From: Shimia marina
Lineage (GTDB): Bacteria; Pseudomonadota; Alphaproteobacteria; Rhodobacterales; Rhodobacteraceae
Assembly (NCBI RefSeq): GCF_001458175.1
Contig: NZ_CYPW01000006.1
Location: 509,337 to 573,336, forward strand
Length of the DNA stretch: 64,000 bases
Direction of reading: 5' to 3'
Part shown: positions 54,217 through 63,716 of the stretch, piece by piece
How the letters are laid out: each line of letters begins with the position of its first letter
Numbering within the stretch: position 1 is the stretch's first letter
Position numbers and translations under genes: made by a program
Notes under the pieces: generated by a model
The model's database searches: none
What the model was told of the DNA's origin: nothing
What the model saw: the letters and a program-made list of their open reading frames with translations, nothing else

Positions 54217-54808
54217 TCCGCGTCACCTCCTTAAGGCCGCGCTGTCACGCGACAGCGCGGCCTCTTCTGATTTTGATCTCAATCCTGATGTGGTTCTGCC
54301 CAAAGGTCGCAAGCTGCGCCCCGCTGGCGTGCTTGTGCCCATAGAGATCAAAGCGGGCATCCCGCAGGTGATCCTCACCAAACGGTCCAGCCATCTCAAA
54401 CACCATCCGGGTCAGATCGCCTTTCCCGGTGGCAAACAGGATGAGGCGGATGCAGATGTCATCGCCGCCGCTCTGCGTGAGGCGCGCGAAGAGATTGGTC
54501 TGCCCTCCGAAAACGTCGAAGTGCTCGGCACTCTGCCCACCCATGAAACGGTCACCAGTTTCCTTGTGACACCGGTTTTGGGCCTTGTTAGAGACACATT
54601 TGACGTGATCCCGGAACCCGGTGAGGTCGAAGAGGTCTTTACTGTCCCGCTGTCTCATGTGACCGATCCGGCGCGTTTTTCTGTGCAATCTCGCCGCTGG
54701 CAGGGACAACGACGCCACTATTACACGGTGCCCTTTGGCCCCTATTACATCTGGGGGGCCACCGCGCGCATTCTGCGCGGTTTCGCAGAACGGGTGGCAG
54801 GTCAATGA
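54200..54808 (+). CDS. Nudix CoA diphosphatase (NudL/Nudt7-like)
   Basis: 202 residues from ATG 54200. Nudix box GGKQDEADADVIAAALREAREEIGL, preceded by the CoA-family stretch LTKRSSHLKHHPGQIAFPGG, which points to coenzyme A diphosphatase activity. Translationally coupled: starts inside hslO and overlaps cca by 4 nt. Confidence 0.88.
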   Translation: MPQASDPRHLLKAALSRDSAASSDFDLNPDVVLPKGRKLRPAGVLVPIEIKAGIPQVILTKRSSHLKHHPGQIAFPGGKQDEADADVIAAALREAREEIGLPSENVEVLGTLPTHETVTSFLVTPVLGLVRDTFDVIPEPGEVEEVFTVPLSHVTDPARFSVQSRRWQGQRRHYYTVPFGPYYIWGATARILRGFAERVAGQ

Positions 54809-55968
54809 AAGTTTCCGGTGATTGGCTGACTGCGGCTCCAACTCAGGCGGTTTGTGCCATGTTAGAGACGCATGGGCATCAGGCGCTTCTGGTGGGCGGC
54901 TGCGTGCGCAACGCGCTTATGCACGTGCCGGTCAATGACATCGACATCTCCACCGATGCGCGCCCGGAACGGGTGATGGAACTTGCCAAAGCCGCCGGGC
55001 TCAACGCCATTCCCACCGGCATTGAACATGGCACTGTCACCGTCGTGGCCAAGGACATCCCGCATGAGATCACCACTTTCCGCCGCGATGTAGAAACCGA
55101 TGGCCGCCGCGCTGTGGTGGCTTTCTCCGATCATGTCGAAGATGATGCCCACCGCCGCGATTTCACCATGAACGCGCTGTATGCCCGCGCGGATGGCACA
55201 GTGGTGGATCCGCTCGGCGGGTTGTCTGATCTTAAGGCACGGCGCCTGCGCTTTATTGATAATGCCGAAGACCGCATCCGCGAAGACTACCTGCGCATCC
55301 TGCGCTACTTCCGTTTTCATGCCCATTATGGCGACCCCGCTGAGGGCATGGATCCTGAGGCGCTGGCGGCGATTGCCGCCAATACCGACGGTCTGGCGTC
55401 CCTGTCCAAAGAGCGGGTGGGCAGCGAAATGATGAAGCTGCTGGGTGCGCCCGATCCGGCCCCCGCCGTGGCCGCAATGCGCAGCACCGGTGTCTTGGGA
55501 AACCTTCTGCCCGGCGCCGATGATCGCGCGCTTGCGCCTCTGGTGCATTTGGAAAGTAGTATTGGCCTGCTCCCCGATCCCATCTGCCGTCTGACCGCAC
55601 TGGGCGGTGCGGACCTGTCCGAAGCCCTGCGCCTGTCCAAGAAAGCCGCCCGTCAGCGCGACCTGCTGCACGCAGGCGTGGAAAGCACCGACACCCCCGG
55701 CGCGCTCGGCTACAGACATGGCCATGACACCGCAGCGTCTATTCTGTTGCTGCGGGCCGCCATGCTGGAACTGCCCCTGATGCCAGACGCGCTCGCTGCG
55801 GCGCAACAGGGCAGCGCAGCCAGTTTTCCCATCCGTCCGGCCGATCTGATGGACCGTTTTCAGGGGGCTGCACTGGGTAAGGCGCTCAAGGCGCTTGAGG
55901 CCCAATGGATTGCTTCAGAGTTCACCCTAAGCAAAGCCGAGCTTCTGGCGGCAAGTGACCAGCTTTAG
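54805..55968 (+). CDS. cca: tRNA nucleotidyltransferase / poly(A) polymerase family protein (CCA-adding type)
   Basis: 387 residues. The nucleotidyltransferase head has LLVGGCVRNALMHVPVNDIDISTDARPE (the G-G-R and D-X-D motifs) and ITTFRRDVETDGRRAVVAF; AHRRDFTMNALYA and RIREDYLRILRYFRFHAHYG follow, with a helical C-terminal body. Most likely adds or repairs the CCA end of tRNA; members of the family also act as poly(A) polymerases. Ends with a 4-nt overlap with a convergent Nudix gene. Confidence 0.9.
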   Translation: MKVSGDWLTAAPTQAVCAMLETHGHQALLVGGCVRNALMHVPVNDIDISTDARPERVMELAKAAGLNAIPTGIEHGTVTVVAKDIPHEITTFRRDVETDGRRAVVAFSDHVEDDAHRRDFTMNALYARADGTVVDPLGGLSDLKARRLRFIDNAEDRIREDYLRILRYFRFHAHYGDPAEGMDPEALAAIAANTDGLASLSKERVGSEMMKLLGAPDPAPAVAAMRSTGVLGNLLPGADDRALAPLVHLESSIGLLPDPICRLTALGGADLSEALRLSKKAARQRDLLHAGVESTDTPGALGYRHGHDTAASILLLRAAMLELPLMPDALAAAQQGSAASFPIRPADLMDRFQGAALGKALKALEAQWIASEFTLSKAELLAASDQL

Positions 55969-56501
55969 CTGTTGTGGATCTTCCACAGGCCCCAGGCCGC
56001 CACATGGTGCATCACACCAAAATCCCCAGCTTTGATCGCCGCGTCGATCTCCTGCGGCGTCAGTGTTTCATAGGCAAAGTCTTCCAGATCGCCGGGATCA
56101 GGCCGCGCCGCCCGGCGACAGCCCTGCGCCACATAATAATGCCCCTGACAGACCCGCGCATTGCCGTGATCCACATATGATCCCAGATGCCGCATCTGCG
56201 CAGGCGCAAGGCCGGTCTCCTCCAGCAATTCCCGCGTCGCCGCTGGCCCCGGCTCTTCGCCCGGATCCACATGTCCGGCAGGAAATCCCAGAACCTCACG
56301 CCGTGGCCCATGTTTGTACTGGCGGATCACTTCGACGCGGCCATCTTCCAGAAACGGGATCACCAAAGCAAAATCCATCAGATGCACCTGATAGAAATCA
56401 TCCACGATCTGGCCCGGGCGCACCTCCACCTGTTGCTGTTCAATCTCCAGAAACGGCGGGCGTTTCATCAACTGCTGGGAGGACAGGATTTTCCAAGTCA
56501 T
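55965..56501 (-). CDS. Nudix hydrolase, ADP-ribose pyrophosphatase-like
   Basis: 178 residues. Nudix box GHVDPGEEPGPAATRELLEETGL is complete, and the context VIRQYKHGPRREVLGFPAGHVDPGEE resembles ADP-sugar pyrophosphatases. The third Nudix protein within 4 kb. Substrate not established. Tail-to-tail with cca. Confidence 0.85.
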   Translation of the reverse strand: MTWKILSSQQLMKRPPFLEIEQQQVEVRPGQIVDDFYQVHLMDFALVIPFLEDGRVEVIRQYKHGPRREVLGFPAGHVDPGEEPGPAATRELLEETGLAPAQMRHLGSYVDHGNARVCQGHYYVAQGCRRAARPDPGDLEDFAYETLTPQEIDAAIKAGDFGVMHHVAAWGLWKIHNS

Positions 56502-56589
56502 CTAAAGGCATCTCTCAAATATCATGGCGCAAAACCTCACGCGCCTCAGCTTTCAGATGCCGCCTGTCACAGCGTTCTGTCAATGGCGC

Positions 56590-57465
56590 TCACGGCTCCA
56601 GCAGGGCGTGCAGATAGGCACCATAATTGTTTTTGCCAAAAGCTTCCGCACGGGCGCGCAATTGCGCATCACTGATCCAGCCCTGCGCCCAGGCGATCTC
56701 CTCCGGACAGCCCACCTGCTGCCCCTGACGTTCAGACAGGGTGCGCACAAAATTCCCCGCATCCAGCAGTGAGCCATGGGTGCCCGTGTCCAGCCAGGCA
56801 TAGCCGCGCCCCATCTGCTCCACATGTAACGCGCCGTCTTTCAGGTACATCTCCAAGAGCGCGGTGATTTCAAGCTCGCCGCGCGCACTGGGCGTGACCT
56901 GCCGCGCGCGCTCTGGCGCGGTGCCATCCAGAAAATAAAGCCCGGTCACCGCATAAGGTGAGGGCGCTTTGCTGGGCTTTTCAACAATATGGCGCACGCT
57001 GCCATCCTCGGCAAAATCCACCACCCCATAGCGTTCCGGATCGGCCACGCGATAGCCAAACACCGTGCCGCCCTCCGTGCGGGTATCCGCCGTGGCCAAT
57101 TGCGTGGGCAACCCATGCCCAAAGAAGATATTGTCCCCCAGAACCATGGCGCTGGGCGCCCCGTTCAGAAACTCTTCGGCCAGAATATAGGCCTGCGCCA
57201 ACCCATCGGGGCTGGGCTGTTCAATATAGGTCAGCGACAGCCCCCATTGGCTGCCATCCCCCAAGGTGCGCTGAAACTGATCCTGATCTTGCGGCGTGGT
57301 GATCACCGCAATGTCGCGAATACCGGCCAGCATCAAAACGCTCAGCGGGTAATATATCATTGGCTTGTCATAAATCGGCACAAGCTGTTTGGAGACGCCA
57401 ATGGTGATCGGAAACAGCCGCGTGCCCGTGCCGCCGGCCAGAATAATGCCTTTACGTGCGCTCAT
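56590..57465 (-). CDS. rfbA: Glucose-1-phosphate thymidylyltransferase RmlA
   Basis: 291 residues from ATG 57465 (MSARKGIILAGGTGTRLFP). Signature GGTGTRLFPITIGVSKQLVPIYDKPMIYYPLS, LGDNIFFG and GYAWLDTGTHGSLLDAGNFV. First step to dTDP-L-rhamnose, and feedback-inhibited by it in the family. Overlaps rfbD by 4 nt. Confidence 0.96.
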   Translation of the reverse strand: MSARKGIILAGGTGTRLFPITIGVSKQLVPIYDKPMIYYPLSVLMLAGIRDIAVITTPQDQDQFQRTLGDGSQWGLSLTYIEQPSPDGLAQAYILAEEFLNGAPSAMVLGDNIFFGHGLPTQLATADTRTEGGTVFGYRVADPERYGVVDFAEDGSVRHIVEKPSKAPSPYAVTGLYFLDGTAPERARQVTPSARGELEITALLEMYLKDGALHVEQMGRGYAWLDTGTHGSLLDAGNFVRTLSERQGQQVGCPEEIAWAQGWISDAQLRARAEAFGKNNYGAYLHALLEP

Positions 57466-58328
57466 GTCATCTCTTTCAACAATAATGGGATCACACGATC
57501 CAATTCTGCCCCCCAATCTGGAGGCGTAATCTTAAAATCTGTCTCTATCTTGGCACAATCCAGCCGGGAATTCAGCGGGCGTTTTGCCGGTGTGGGATAC
57601 TCTGTCGAAGGAATTTCCGTCACCGTGACCGGGCGCGCAGCTTTGGCGAAAATCTCGCGGGCAAACCCGGCCCAGCTTACGCTTGGTCCCCCGGCATAGT
57701 GATAGGTGCCGCGCAGCGCAGGCGTGCCACACATCTGCGTCGCCATCGTGATCAGCGCCGCGGCAATATCGCTTGCGGCGGTTGGCCCGCCCACCTGATC
57801 CCCCACGATGGTGAGCGCGTCCCGCGTTTGTGACAGGCGCAGCATGGTCTTCACAAAATTTGCGCCGGTTTCGGAAAACACCCAGGAGGTGCGCAGGATC
57901 GCATGCTGCCCACCCGCCTTGCGCACGGCCTCTTCACCGGCCAGCTTGCTGCGTCCATAGGCATTGATCGGTCCGGTTTGTGCCGTTTCCTGCCACGGGC
58001 TGTGCCCCGTTCCGTCAAAAACATAATCGGATGAGATATGCAGAAACGGGATCCCCTTTTGCGCTGTGGTCTCTGCCATCTCCCCCGGCGCGCGCCCATT
58101 GATCTGCACCGCCAGCGCCAGCTCATGTTCCGCCTGATCCACGGCGGTATAGGCGGCGGCATTGATCACCGCATCCGCATCACTCTGTGCAATCAGCGCG
58201 GCACAGGCGCCGGGCTGTGTCAGATCCGCCTGCGCACGGGGCAGGGTTTCAATGGTGAGATTGCCTGAGGCGCGCGCGCGCAATGCCTGTGCCACCTGTC
58301 CGCTGTGACCGAAGACCAGTAGTTTCAT
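57462..58328 (-). CDS. rfbD: dTDP-4-dehydrorhamnose reductase RmlD
   Basis: 288 residues from ATG 58328 (MKLLVFGHSGQVAQAL). NADPH loop GHSGQVAQ, INAAAYTAVDQAE, and SSDYVFDGTG with YGRSKLAGEEAV (catalytic Tyr-X3-Lys). Last step of dTDP-L-rhamnose synthesis. A 223-bp spacer containing repeated TACCG motifs separates it from rfbB. Confidence 0.95.
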   Translation of the reverse strand: MKLLVFGHSGQVAQALRARASGNLTIETLPRAQADLTQPGACAALIAQSDADAVINAAAYTAVDQAEHELALAVQINGRAPGEMAETTAQKGIPFLHISSDYVFDGTGHSPWQETAQTGPINAYGRSKLAGEEAVRKAGGQHAILRTSWVFSETGANFVKTMLRLSQTRDALTIVGDQVGGPTAASDIAAALITMATQMCGTPALRGTYHYAGGPSVSWAGFAREIFAKAARPVTVTEIPSTEYPTPAKRPLNSRLDCAKIETDFKITPPDWGAELDRVIPLLLKEMT

Positions 58329-58551
58329 GCGCCTCACCTTTTGTGTTTCCAAGACAGTAGCGCCTTGTCGCAAGAGTGCAATCTGCGCCGCGCGCCATCC
58401 CAAGGCCCTGCATAAAGTGTTTATTTTGCCTTAAACCTGCGCAGGATGGGGTAACGATTGGGCGCTTATCAACATGGGCGTTTTTCCACCGACGCAATAC
58501 CGTTGGAATACCGACGCCTTACCGATGCGTGATTTTGCCTGAGTCGATATC
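58329..58551. promoter_or_regulatory. rfbB-rfbD spacer with phased TACCG repeats
   Basis: No open reading frame. AATACCG occurs at 58496-58502 and again at 58507-58513, with TTACCG at 58519-58524, so the repeats step by about one DNA helical turn. The region may carry a second promoter for rfbD-rfbA on the - strand. I see no clear terminator. Confidence 0.3.
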
Positions 58552-59616
58552 TTAACGCGCGGGCTTTGGGGCACTGGCTCCGCCAACGCCAAGACGGGTG
58601 CCAACGCCGCTGCGCTGCAACAGAGGTTGCCACCAGTCTTCATTGTCCAGATACCACTGCACGGTTTTTTCAAGCCCTTCCTCAAGCGTCACAGAGGGGC
58701 GCCAGCCCAACTCGTTGCGCATCCGGCTCGGATCAATCGCATAGCGCAGATCATGGCCGGGGCGATCCTCAACAAAGCGAATTAGGCTGGAATAGGATCT
58801 ATTTTGAGGCCGCAACCGATCCAATATGGCACAGATCATTTTCACCAGATCAATATTGCGCGCCTCATTCTCGCCGCCAATATTATACGTGCGACCGATG
58901 TCTCCCTTCTGCAGTACGGTCAAAAGCGCATCGGCGTGGTCTTCGACATAAAGCCAATCCCGCACATTCAACCCTTGCCCGTAAACAGGAATATCCTTTT
59001 CTGCCAATGCATTAAGGATCACCACCGGGATCAGTTTCTCAGGAAAATGATAGGGGCCATAGTTGTTTGAACAGTTGGTCAGCACATAGGGCAGGCCATA
59101 TGTTTCCCCCCAGGCACGGACCATATGATCCGAGGAGGCTTTGGAAGCCGAATAAGGGCTGTTTGGCGCATAAGGCGTCTCTTCGGTAAACTGCCCTTCT
59201 GCGCCTAGGGATCCATAGACCTCATCTGTGGAAATGTGGTGAAATCTGAACGTGTTAGGGCGGTTTTTCTGCTCCCAATAGCCACGTGCCGCCTGAAGCA
59301 AATGATAGGTGCCGATCACATTGGTTTGCACAAAAGCGCCGGGCCCATCAATGGAACGGTCGACATGACTCTCCGCCGCCAGATGCATCACAGCATCTGG
59401 TTCATATTTGGAAAAAACAGTCTCTAATAAGGCTGAATCACAAATATTACCTTCGATGAAGTGATACTTTGGATCCTGATCCACACTGCGCAGGTTTTCC
59501 AGACAGGCGGCATAGGTCAGCGCATCCAGATTGATCACCTCATGGCCGCGTGCAATGGCCAGTCGTACCACGGCGGATCCAATGAAGCCGGCTCCGCCTG
59601 TCACTAGTAATTTCAA
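58552..59616 (-). CDS. rfbB: dTDP-glucose 4,6-dehydratase RmlB
   Basis: 354 residues. NAD loop [27 protein letters not shown], and [15 protein letters not shown] (Tyr-X3-Lys), [14 protein letters not shown]. Start set at TTG 59616 (MKLLVTGG) because GGGGAG lies 7 bases upstream and the TTGA overlap with the rfbC stop is typical; the ATG at 59631 has no ribosome-binding site. Confidence 0.94.
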   Translation of the reverse strand: MKLLVTGGAGFIGSAVVRLAIARGHEVINLDALTYAACLENLRSVDQDPKYHFIEGNICDSALLETVFSKYEPDAVMHLAAESHVDRSIDGPGAFVQTNVIGTYHLLQAARGYWEQKNRPNTFRFHHISTDEVYGSLGAEGQFTEETPYAPNSPYSASKASSDHMVRAWGETYGLPYVLTNCSNNYGPYHFPEKLIPVVILNALAEKDIPVYGQGLNVRDWLYVEDHADALLTVLQKGDIGRTYNIGGENEARNIDLVKMICAILDRLRPQNRSYSSLIRFVEDRPGHDLRYAIDPSRMRNELGWRPSVTLEEGLEKTVQWYLDNEDWWQPLLQRSGVGTRLGVGGASAPKPAR

Positions 59617-60182
59617 TAGCTTACTCCCCATTCAAATGGGCTTTTGATGTCTGAAAGCGCCGGTGCCATGGCATCCTTTTCCGATAGGATGGCCTCTTCG
59701 CGGCGCAGACCCCAGTCGATGGTAAGATCAGGATCATCAAACCGTAGCGATCGATCACAGTCCGGCGCGTAGTAATCGGTGCATTTATAAATGATTTCAG
59801 TGTCTTCCACCAAAGTGACAAATCCATGCGCAAAGCCCGCCGGTATCAAAATCTGCCGCCCGTTCTGAGCGCTCAATTCCACCCCAAACCAGCGCCCATA
59901 GGTCGGAGAGTTCACGCGAATATCGACAGCCACATCCAACAATGCCCCCCGTCCGCAGCGCACCAACTTGGCCTGTGCATGTGGGGGCGCCTGAAAGTGC
60001 AGGCCCCGCACCGTGCCAGCTTTTGCAGAGAGAGAATGGTTGTCTTGCACAAACTCCAGATCAATGCCGTGATCTGACAAAGTCTTTTTGTTCCAGCTTT
60101 CGGAAAAAAAACCACGTGAATCCCCAAAGCGCCGTGGTGTGAGCACTTTCAAACCGGCAATCGCGGTCTCCTCAACATGCAT
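59613..60182 (-). CDS. rfbC: dTDP-4-dehydrorhamnose 3,5-epimerase RmlC
   Basis: 189 residues from ATG 60182, with AGGAGAAG upstream. Cupin fold with the RmlC motifs [35 protein letters not shown] (catalytic His) and [14 protein letters not shown]. The third step of dTDP-L-rhamnose synthesis. First gene of the rml cluster; its promoter lies in the 137-bp AT-rich region shared with the divergent glycosyltransferase. Confidence 0.95.
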   Translation of the reverse strand: MHVEETAIAGLKVLTPRRFGDSRGFFSESWNKKTLSDHGIDLEFVQDNHSLSAKAGTVRGLHFQAPPHAQAKLVRCGRGALLDVAVDIRVNSPTYGRWFGVELSAQNGRQILIPAGFAHGFVTLVEDTEIIYKCTDYYAPDCDRSLRFDDPDLTIDWGLRREEAILSEKDAMAPALSDIKSPFEWGVSY

Positions 60183-60319
60183 GCTTGCACTTCTCCTGTA
60201 GGTTTGCGTAAATCTATCAAGAGACTGAGTTTTTGTCACTTTTTACAAAGTTTAATTAGATATACGTTTGATTGATTTTAGAGGCTTCTCTATGGAGAGC
60301 GTCTCTGCGGAGCTCCCTT

Positions 60320-61294
60320 ATGACAGATGAAACGCACAGATTGCGCCTCGTCGCAGTGGTTGTGACATACAACAGGCTGGAACAGCTTAAGATTACGATT
60401 GCACGACTTCTGGAGTCCCCTGCGGAGCATCTTTCTGCGATTGTCGTAGCAGACAATGCCTCCAACGATGGCACGCAGGAATGGCTTGAAACAGTCTCTG
60501 ATCCAAGAGTTTATATAGAACGTCTGAATAAAAACGGCGGCGGTGCGGGTGGCTTTGAGGCCGGCATGCGTAGGGCGATGCAAGACTGTGATCCGGATTG
60601 GCTTGTTGTGATGGATGACGACGGGCGTCCCAGACCTGGAGCTTTCGCGGCCTTCCATCGGCTGGATCTGTCAAAATGGGATGGAATCGCCTCTGCAGTG
60701 TTTTTTCCATCTGGCGAGATTTGCGAAATGAACCGCCCATCGCGCAATCCTTTCTGGCATCGTGCTGAGTTTATCCGCACTTTGCGGGGAGGACGCGGTG
60801 GCTTTCATCTGCGGGCCGAAGATTATGCCTCAGATCACGGGCAACCGATTGATGTAACCTCTTTTGTAGGATTTTTCATTTCCCGGCAAGCCGTTGAAAA
60901 AATTGGATATCCCGACCCAGATTTGTTTCTGTACGGAGATGATGGACTCTATACTCTTGGGCTCACCAACGTTGGGGGCCGAATTGGCTTTGAACCCTCC
61001 GTTCAATTCGAACACGATTGCTCTACATTCGCCGGCCAACGGGGCCGCTTCCGGCCTCTGTGGAAAGTCTATTACTATCATCGTAACTTAATGCTGCTCT
61101 ATCGGCTCGCAGCAGGCTGGATGTTTTGGCCTGTGCTGCTGATTATTCTGCCCAAGTGGTTTCTTAAAATCCGCGCGCATGGTGGCGAGAGACGCATTTT
61201 TCTGCGCCTGATGTGGCAGGCTGTGAAAGACGGGCTGCGCAAACATACCAATGTGGAACATGATCAGGTGCTGCGCTGGGCATCACAGAAATGA
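60320..61294 (+). CDS. Family 2 glycosyltransferase (GlfT/rhamnosyl type)
   Basis: 324 residues from ATG 60320, preceded by GGAG at 7 bases. GT-A fold: VAVVVTYNRLEQL, VVADNASNDGT, NGGGAGGF and the metal-binding VVMDDDGRPRPG (Asp99-101). The GGAGGF and DDD combination resembles galactofuranosyl and rhamnosyl transferases. Next to the rml cluster, so transfer of rhamnose or a related sugar onto the exported polysaccharide is plausible. Convergent with the ABC permease. Confidence 0.85.
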   Translation: MTDETHRLRLVAVVVTYNRLEQLKITIARLLESPAEHLSAIVVADNASNDGTQEWLETVSDPRVYIERLNKNGGGAGGFEAGMRRAMQDCDPDWLVVMDDDGRPRPGAFAAFHRLDLSKWDGIASAVFFPSGEICEMNRPSRNPFWHRAEFIRTLRGGRGGFHLRAEDYASDHGQPIDVTSFVGFFISRQAVEKIGYPDPDLFLYGDDGLYTLGLTNVGGRIGFEPSVQFEHDCSTFAGQRGRFRPLWKVYYYHRNLMLLYRLAAGWMFWPVLLIILPKWFLKIRAHGGERRIFLRLMWQAVKDGLRKHTNVEHDQVLRWASQK

Positions 61295-61297
61295 CGG

Positions 61298-62125
61298 TTA
61301 TCTGCTGTTGAGGATATCACGGTGATAGCGCTTCACCAAAACAATACCCAAGAACAATGTGACAATGCCAACGGTTAAAACAAATGTGATGTTTACAAAT
61401 TCGGTTCGGTATGTGGGATAGAAACCCGTCCGCATGAGCGACACGACATGGGCAACCGGGTTCCACCACAGAATATCCTGAACCACGGGGGGCAGATCAT
61501 CGATGAGAAAGAAAATCCCGGATGCAATGAAAAGCGGTCGATTCAAGATGCTCCAGACTTGCGCCCAAACGGGAAACAGCCCAAAAATTGCACAGTTGAG
61601 CACCCCAACGCCTGTTCCTAGCAACATCGACAGCAGGACTGATACGACAATGGGGTTAAATTCCAAGATCACGCGGGTTTTTGTTACCAAAAGAATGCCC
61701 GCAACCAGAATAAACATGACCATGAGTTGGGTCAGAGCAGTCAGTATGAAACGGGCGATGATCGCATCGGCCCAAGTGACCGCTGGATATTGGAGCAGCG
61801 CTTTGGAAAAAAAAAGGCTGCGCATCACATTTCCGGAAAGCATATTATAAAGGCTAAATGGCAGCACACCCGTGGCGTAGAAAAGCAGAAAACTGTTGCC
61901 CAGAGCCGGGGTGCGCATCACCAGAGAAAATCCGAGTGAGAGAAGCAGAATACCGCCCAAAGGTTCCATGATCGCCCAAACATATCCGCCTGGTGACCTT
62001 CCATAGCGCGTCGACATTTCACGCAGAATCAGAGCGGAAATGGCGCGAAAAGATGCAAAGCTGCGTTTTACGCCTTGAGCGGGTTTTTGCACCTGAGACA
62101 GGGATTGGGCTTGGTCAGCGGGCAT
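61298..62125 (-). CDS. ABC-2 type polysaccharide export permease (KpsM-like)
   Basis: 275 residues from ATG 62125 with AGGA 10 bases upstream; longer in-frame starts would overlap the divergent gene. Six helices of the KpsM/Wzm type, with the N-terminal SALILREMSTRYGRSPGGYVWAIMEPLGG and C-terminal WWNPVAHVVSLMRTGFYP. It should form the inner-membrane channel with the ATPase encoded at 63717. Permease and ATPase lie on opposite strands here. Confidence 0.9.
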   Translation of the reverse strand: MPADQAQSLSQVQKPAQGVKRSFASFRAISALILREMSTRYGRSPGGYVWAIMEPLGGILLLSLGFSLVMRTPALGNSFLLFYATGVLPFSLYNMLSGNVMRSLFFSKALLQYPAVTWADAIIARFILTALTQLMVMFILVAGILLVTKTRVILEFNPIVVSVLLSMLLGTGVGVLNCAIFGLFPVWAQVWSILNRPLFIASGIFFLIDDLPPVVQDILWWNPVAHVVSLMRTGFYPTYRTEFVNITFVLTVGIVTLFLGIVLVKRYHRDILNSR

Positions 62126-62162
62126 GTGAAAACATTCCTGTGCTGGCATCTGGAAAATGCAG

Positions 62163-62181
62163 TATGTAAGTAACGTACATA
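62163..62181. promoter_or_regulatory. Inverted repeat in the divergent export-gene promoter region
   Basis: TATGTA and TACATA arms separated by 7 bases, in the 88-bp AT-rich region between the permease and the KpsE-like gene. Position and symmetry suggest an operator. Confidence 0.35.
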
Positions 62182-62213
62182 AATTTGAATAGTCATTCTT
62201 TAGAAAGCACATA

Positions 62214-63704
62214 ATGGCAGACGGGTCCAAAGGCAAAGAGCAAAAGCGCGCTGCACAAGGGGTCGAAGGAGCCTCTAACCCTGAGCGCCTTCAAACCGAT
62301 GAAAAATCAGACGGTGCAGTATCGCGACCGAATGCAACTTCCAAGCAACAGGGTGGTCAAAACCCGCATACCGCAAAACAGACTTGGCAAAAGCCGGCCC
62401 AAAATGCACAGAAGCCTCAACAAGCTGGTGCAAACAAGCCGAGGCCGCAGGGGCAGCACTCAGGTCAGGCCAAACAGGGACAATGGGCCAAAAAACAACA
62501 AGCGGCTTCTCAGGTAGTCACGCCTCAAAAGGTAGAGCAGCCCAAGCAAAAAGAACAGGCAAAGTCCTACCCATACGCCGAAGCGGCTGGGTTGAAGCGG
62601 CGTCACTTTGGGTTGATAGTTTCTTTTTTCTTATTGGTTTTCCTGCCTTTGGCTGTAACGGTTTACTACCTTTGGGGCATTGCAGAAGATCAATATAGCT
62701 CGGTGACAGGTTTCACCGTGCGTCAGGAAGAATCCGCAGGGGCGCAGGAACTTTTGGGCGGGCTTGCGCAAATTGCCAGCACGTCAAGCTCGCGCGATGG
62801 TGATATCCTCTATGAGTTTATTCTGAGCCAGAGCATGGTGCGCAGTGTCGAGGAAAGGGTCGGTTTACGCGAACACTATTCTATGTATTGGGAAACGGAC
62901 CCGGTGTTCTCCCTTTGGCCAGATGCCAGCATTGAAGATCTCGAATGGTTCTGGCAGCGGATCGTCAAAATTTCCTACAACAGCAGCTCCGGTCTGATTG
63001 AGCTGCAGGTGCTCGCATTTGATCCGGAGACGGCCCATGCAATTGCCTCTGTGATTGTCGATGAAAGTCAGTTGATGATCAATGCTCTCAACAATCAGGC
63101 GCGCGAAGATGCCATGCGCTATGCGCGGCGTGATCTTGATGAAGCTGTTGAGCGTTTGAAACAGGCGCGTGAAGCCATCAATGCGTTCCGTACGCGGACC
63201 CGCATCGTTGATCCGGATACCGATATCGAAGGCCGCATGGGCGTGCTCAACAATCTGCAACAGCAGCTCGCAGAGGCGCTCATCGAATATGATCTGGTAC
63301 GTCAGACAGCCAAGGTGACGGATCCGCGTTTGGTGCAGGCCCAACGTCGCATTGAAGTCATTCAGCAGCGGATCAAGCTTGAGCGCGAGGCTTTTGCATC
63401 CGCGTCCATTGAAACGGGGGCCGGTGAGGAAGACTACCCTGATCTGATTGCAGAATATGAGGGTTTGGTTGTGGATCGTGAGTTCTCAGAAGAGACCTAC
63501 CGCGCCGCGCTTGGGGCCGTTGACGTGGCGCGTGCCAAAGCAGAACGCCAGAGCCGGTACCTTGCGACTTACATCCAACCCACCATGGCAGAGACCAGTG
63601 AATATCCGCGTCGTGCCGTTATCGTCGCGCTTGTAGCTCTGTTCCTCACTCTGAGTTGGGGTGTCATGGCATTGGTTTACTATGCCATTCGTGATCGCAG
63701 CTGA
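62214..63704 (+). CDS. KpsE-like capsule export inner-membrane protein with long disordered N-terminus
   Basis: 496 residues. The first about 120 residues are rich in Gln, Lys, Pro and Ala with no hydrophobic run. One membrane helix follows (about 131-152, LIVSFFLLVFLPLAVTVYYLW), then a periplasmic Wzz/PCP-like domain with a coiled coil around 300-400 (ARRDLDEAVERLKQAREAINAFR and ERIEVIQQRIKLER-like runs), and a second helix near 465-490. This matches KpsE/BexC polysaccharide co-polymerases of ABC-dependent capsule export, which join the permease to an outer-membrane exporter. Confidence 0.85.
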   Translation: MADGSKGKEQKRAAQGVEGASNPERLQTDEKSDGAVSRPNATSKQQGGQNPHTAKQTWQKPAQNAQKPQQAGANKPRPQGQHSGQAKQGQWAKKQQAASQVVTPQKVEQPKQKEQAKSYPYAEAAGLKRRHFGLIVSFFLLVFLPLAVTVYYLWGIAEDQYSSVTGFTVRQEESAGAQELLGGLAQIASTSSSRDGDILYEFILSQSMVRSVEERVGLREHYSMYWETDPVFSLWPDASIEDLEWFWQRIVKISYNSSSGLIELQVLAFDPETAHAIASVIVDESQLMINALNNQAREDAMRYARRDLDEAVERLKQAREAINAFRTRTRIVDPDTDIEGRMGVLNNLQQQLAEALIEYDLVRQTAKVTDPRLVQAQRRIEVIQQRIKLEREAFASASIETGAGEEDYPDLIAEYEGLVVDREFSEETYRAALGAVDVARAKAERQSRYLATYIQPTMAETSEYPRRAVIVALVALFLTLSWGVMALVYYAIRDRS

Positions 63705-63716
63705 GAGATGTGAAAC

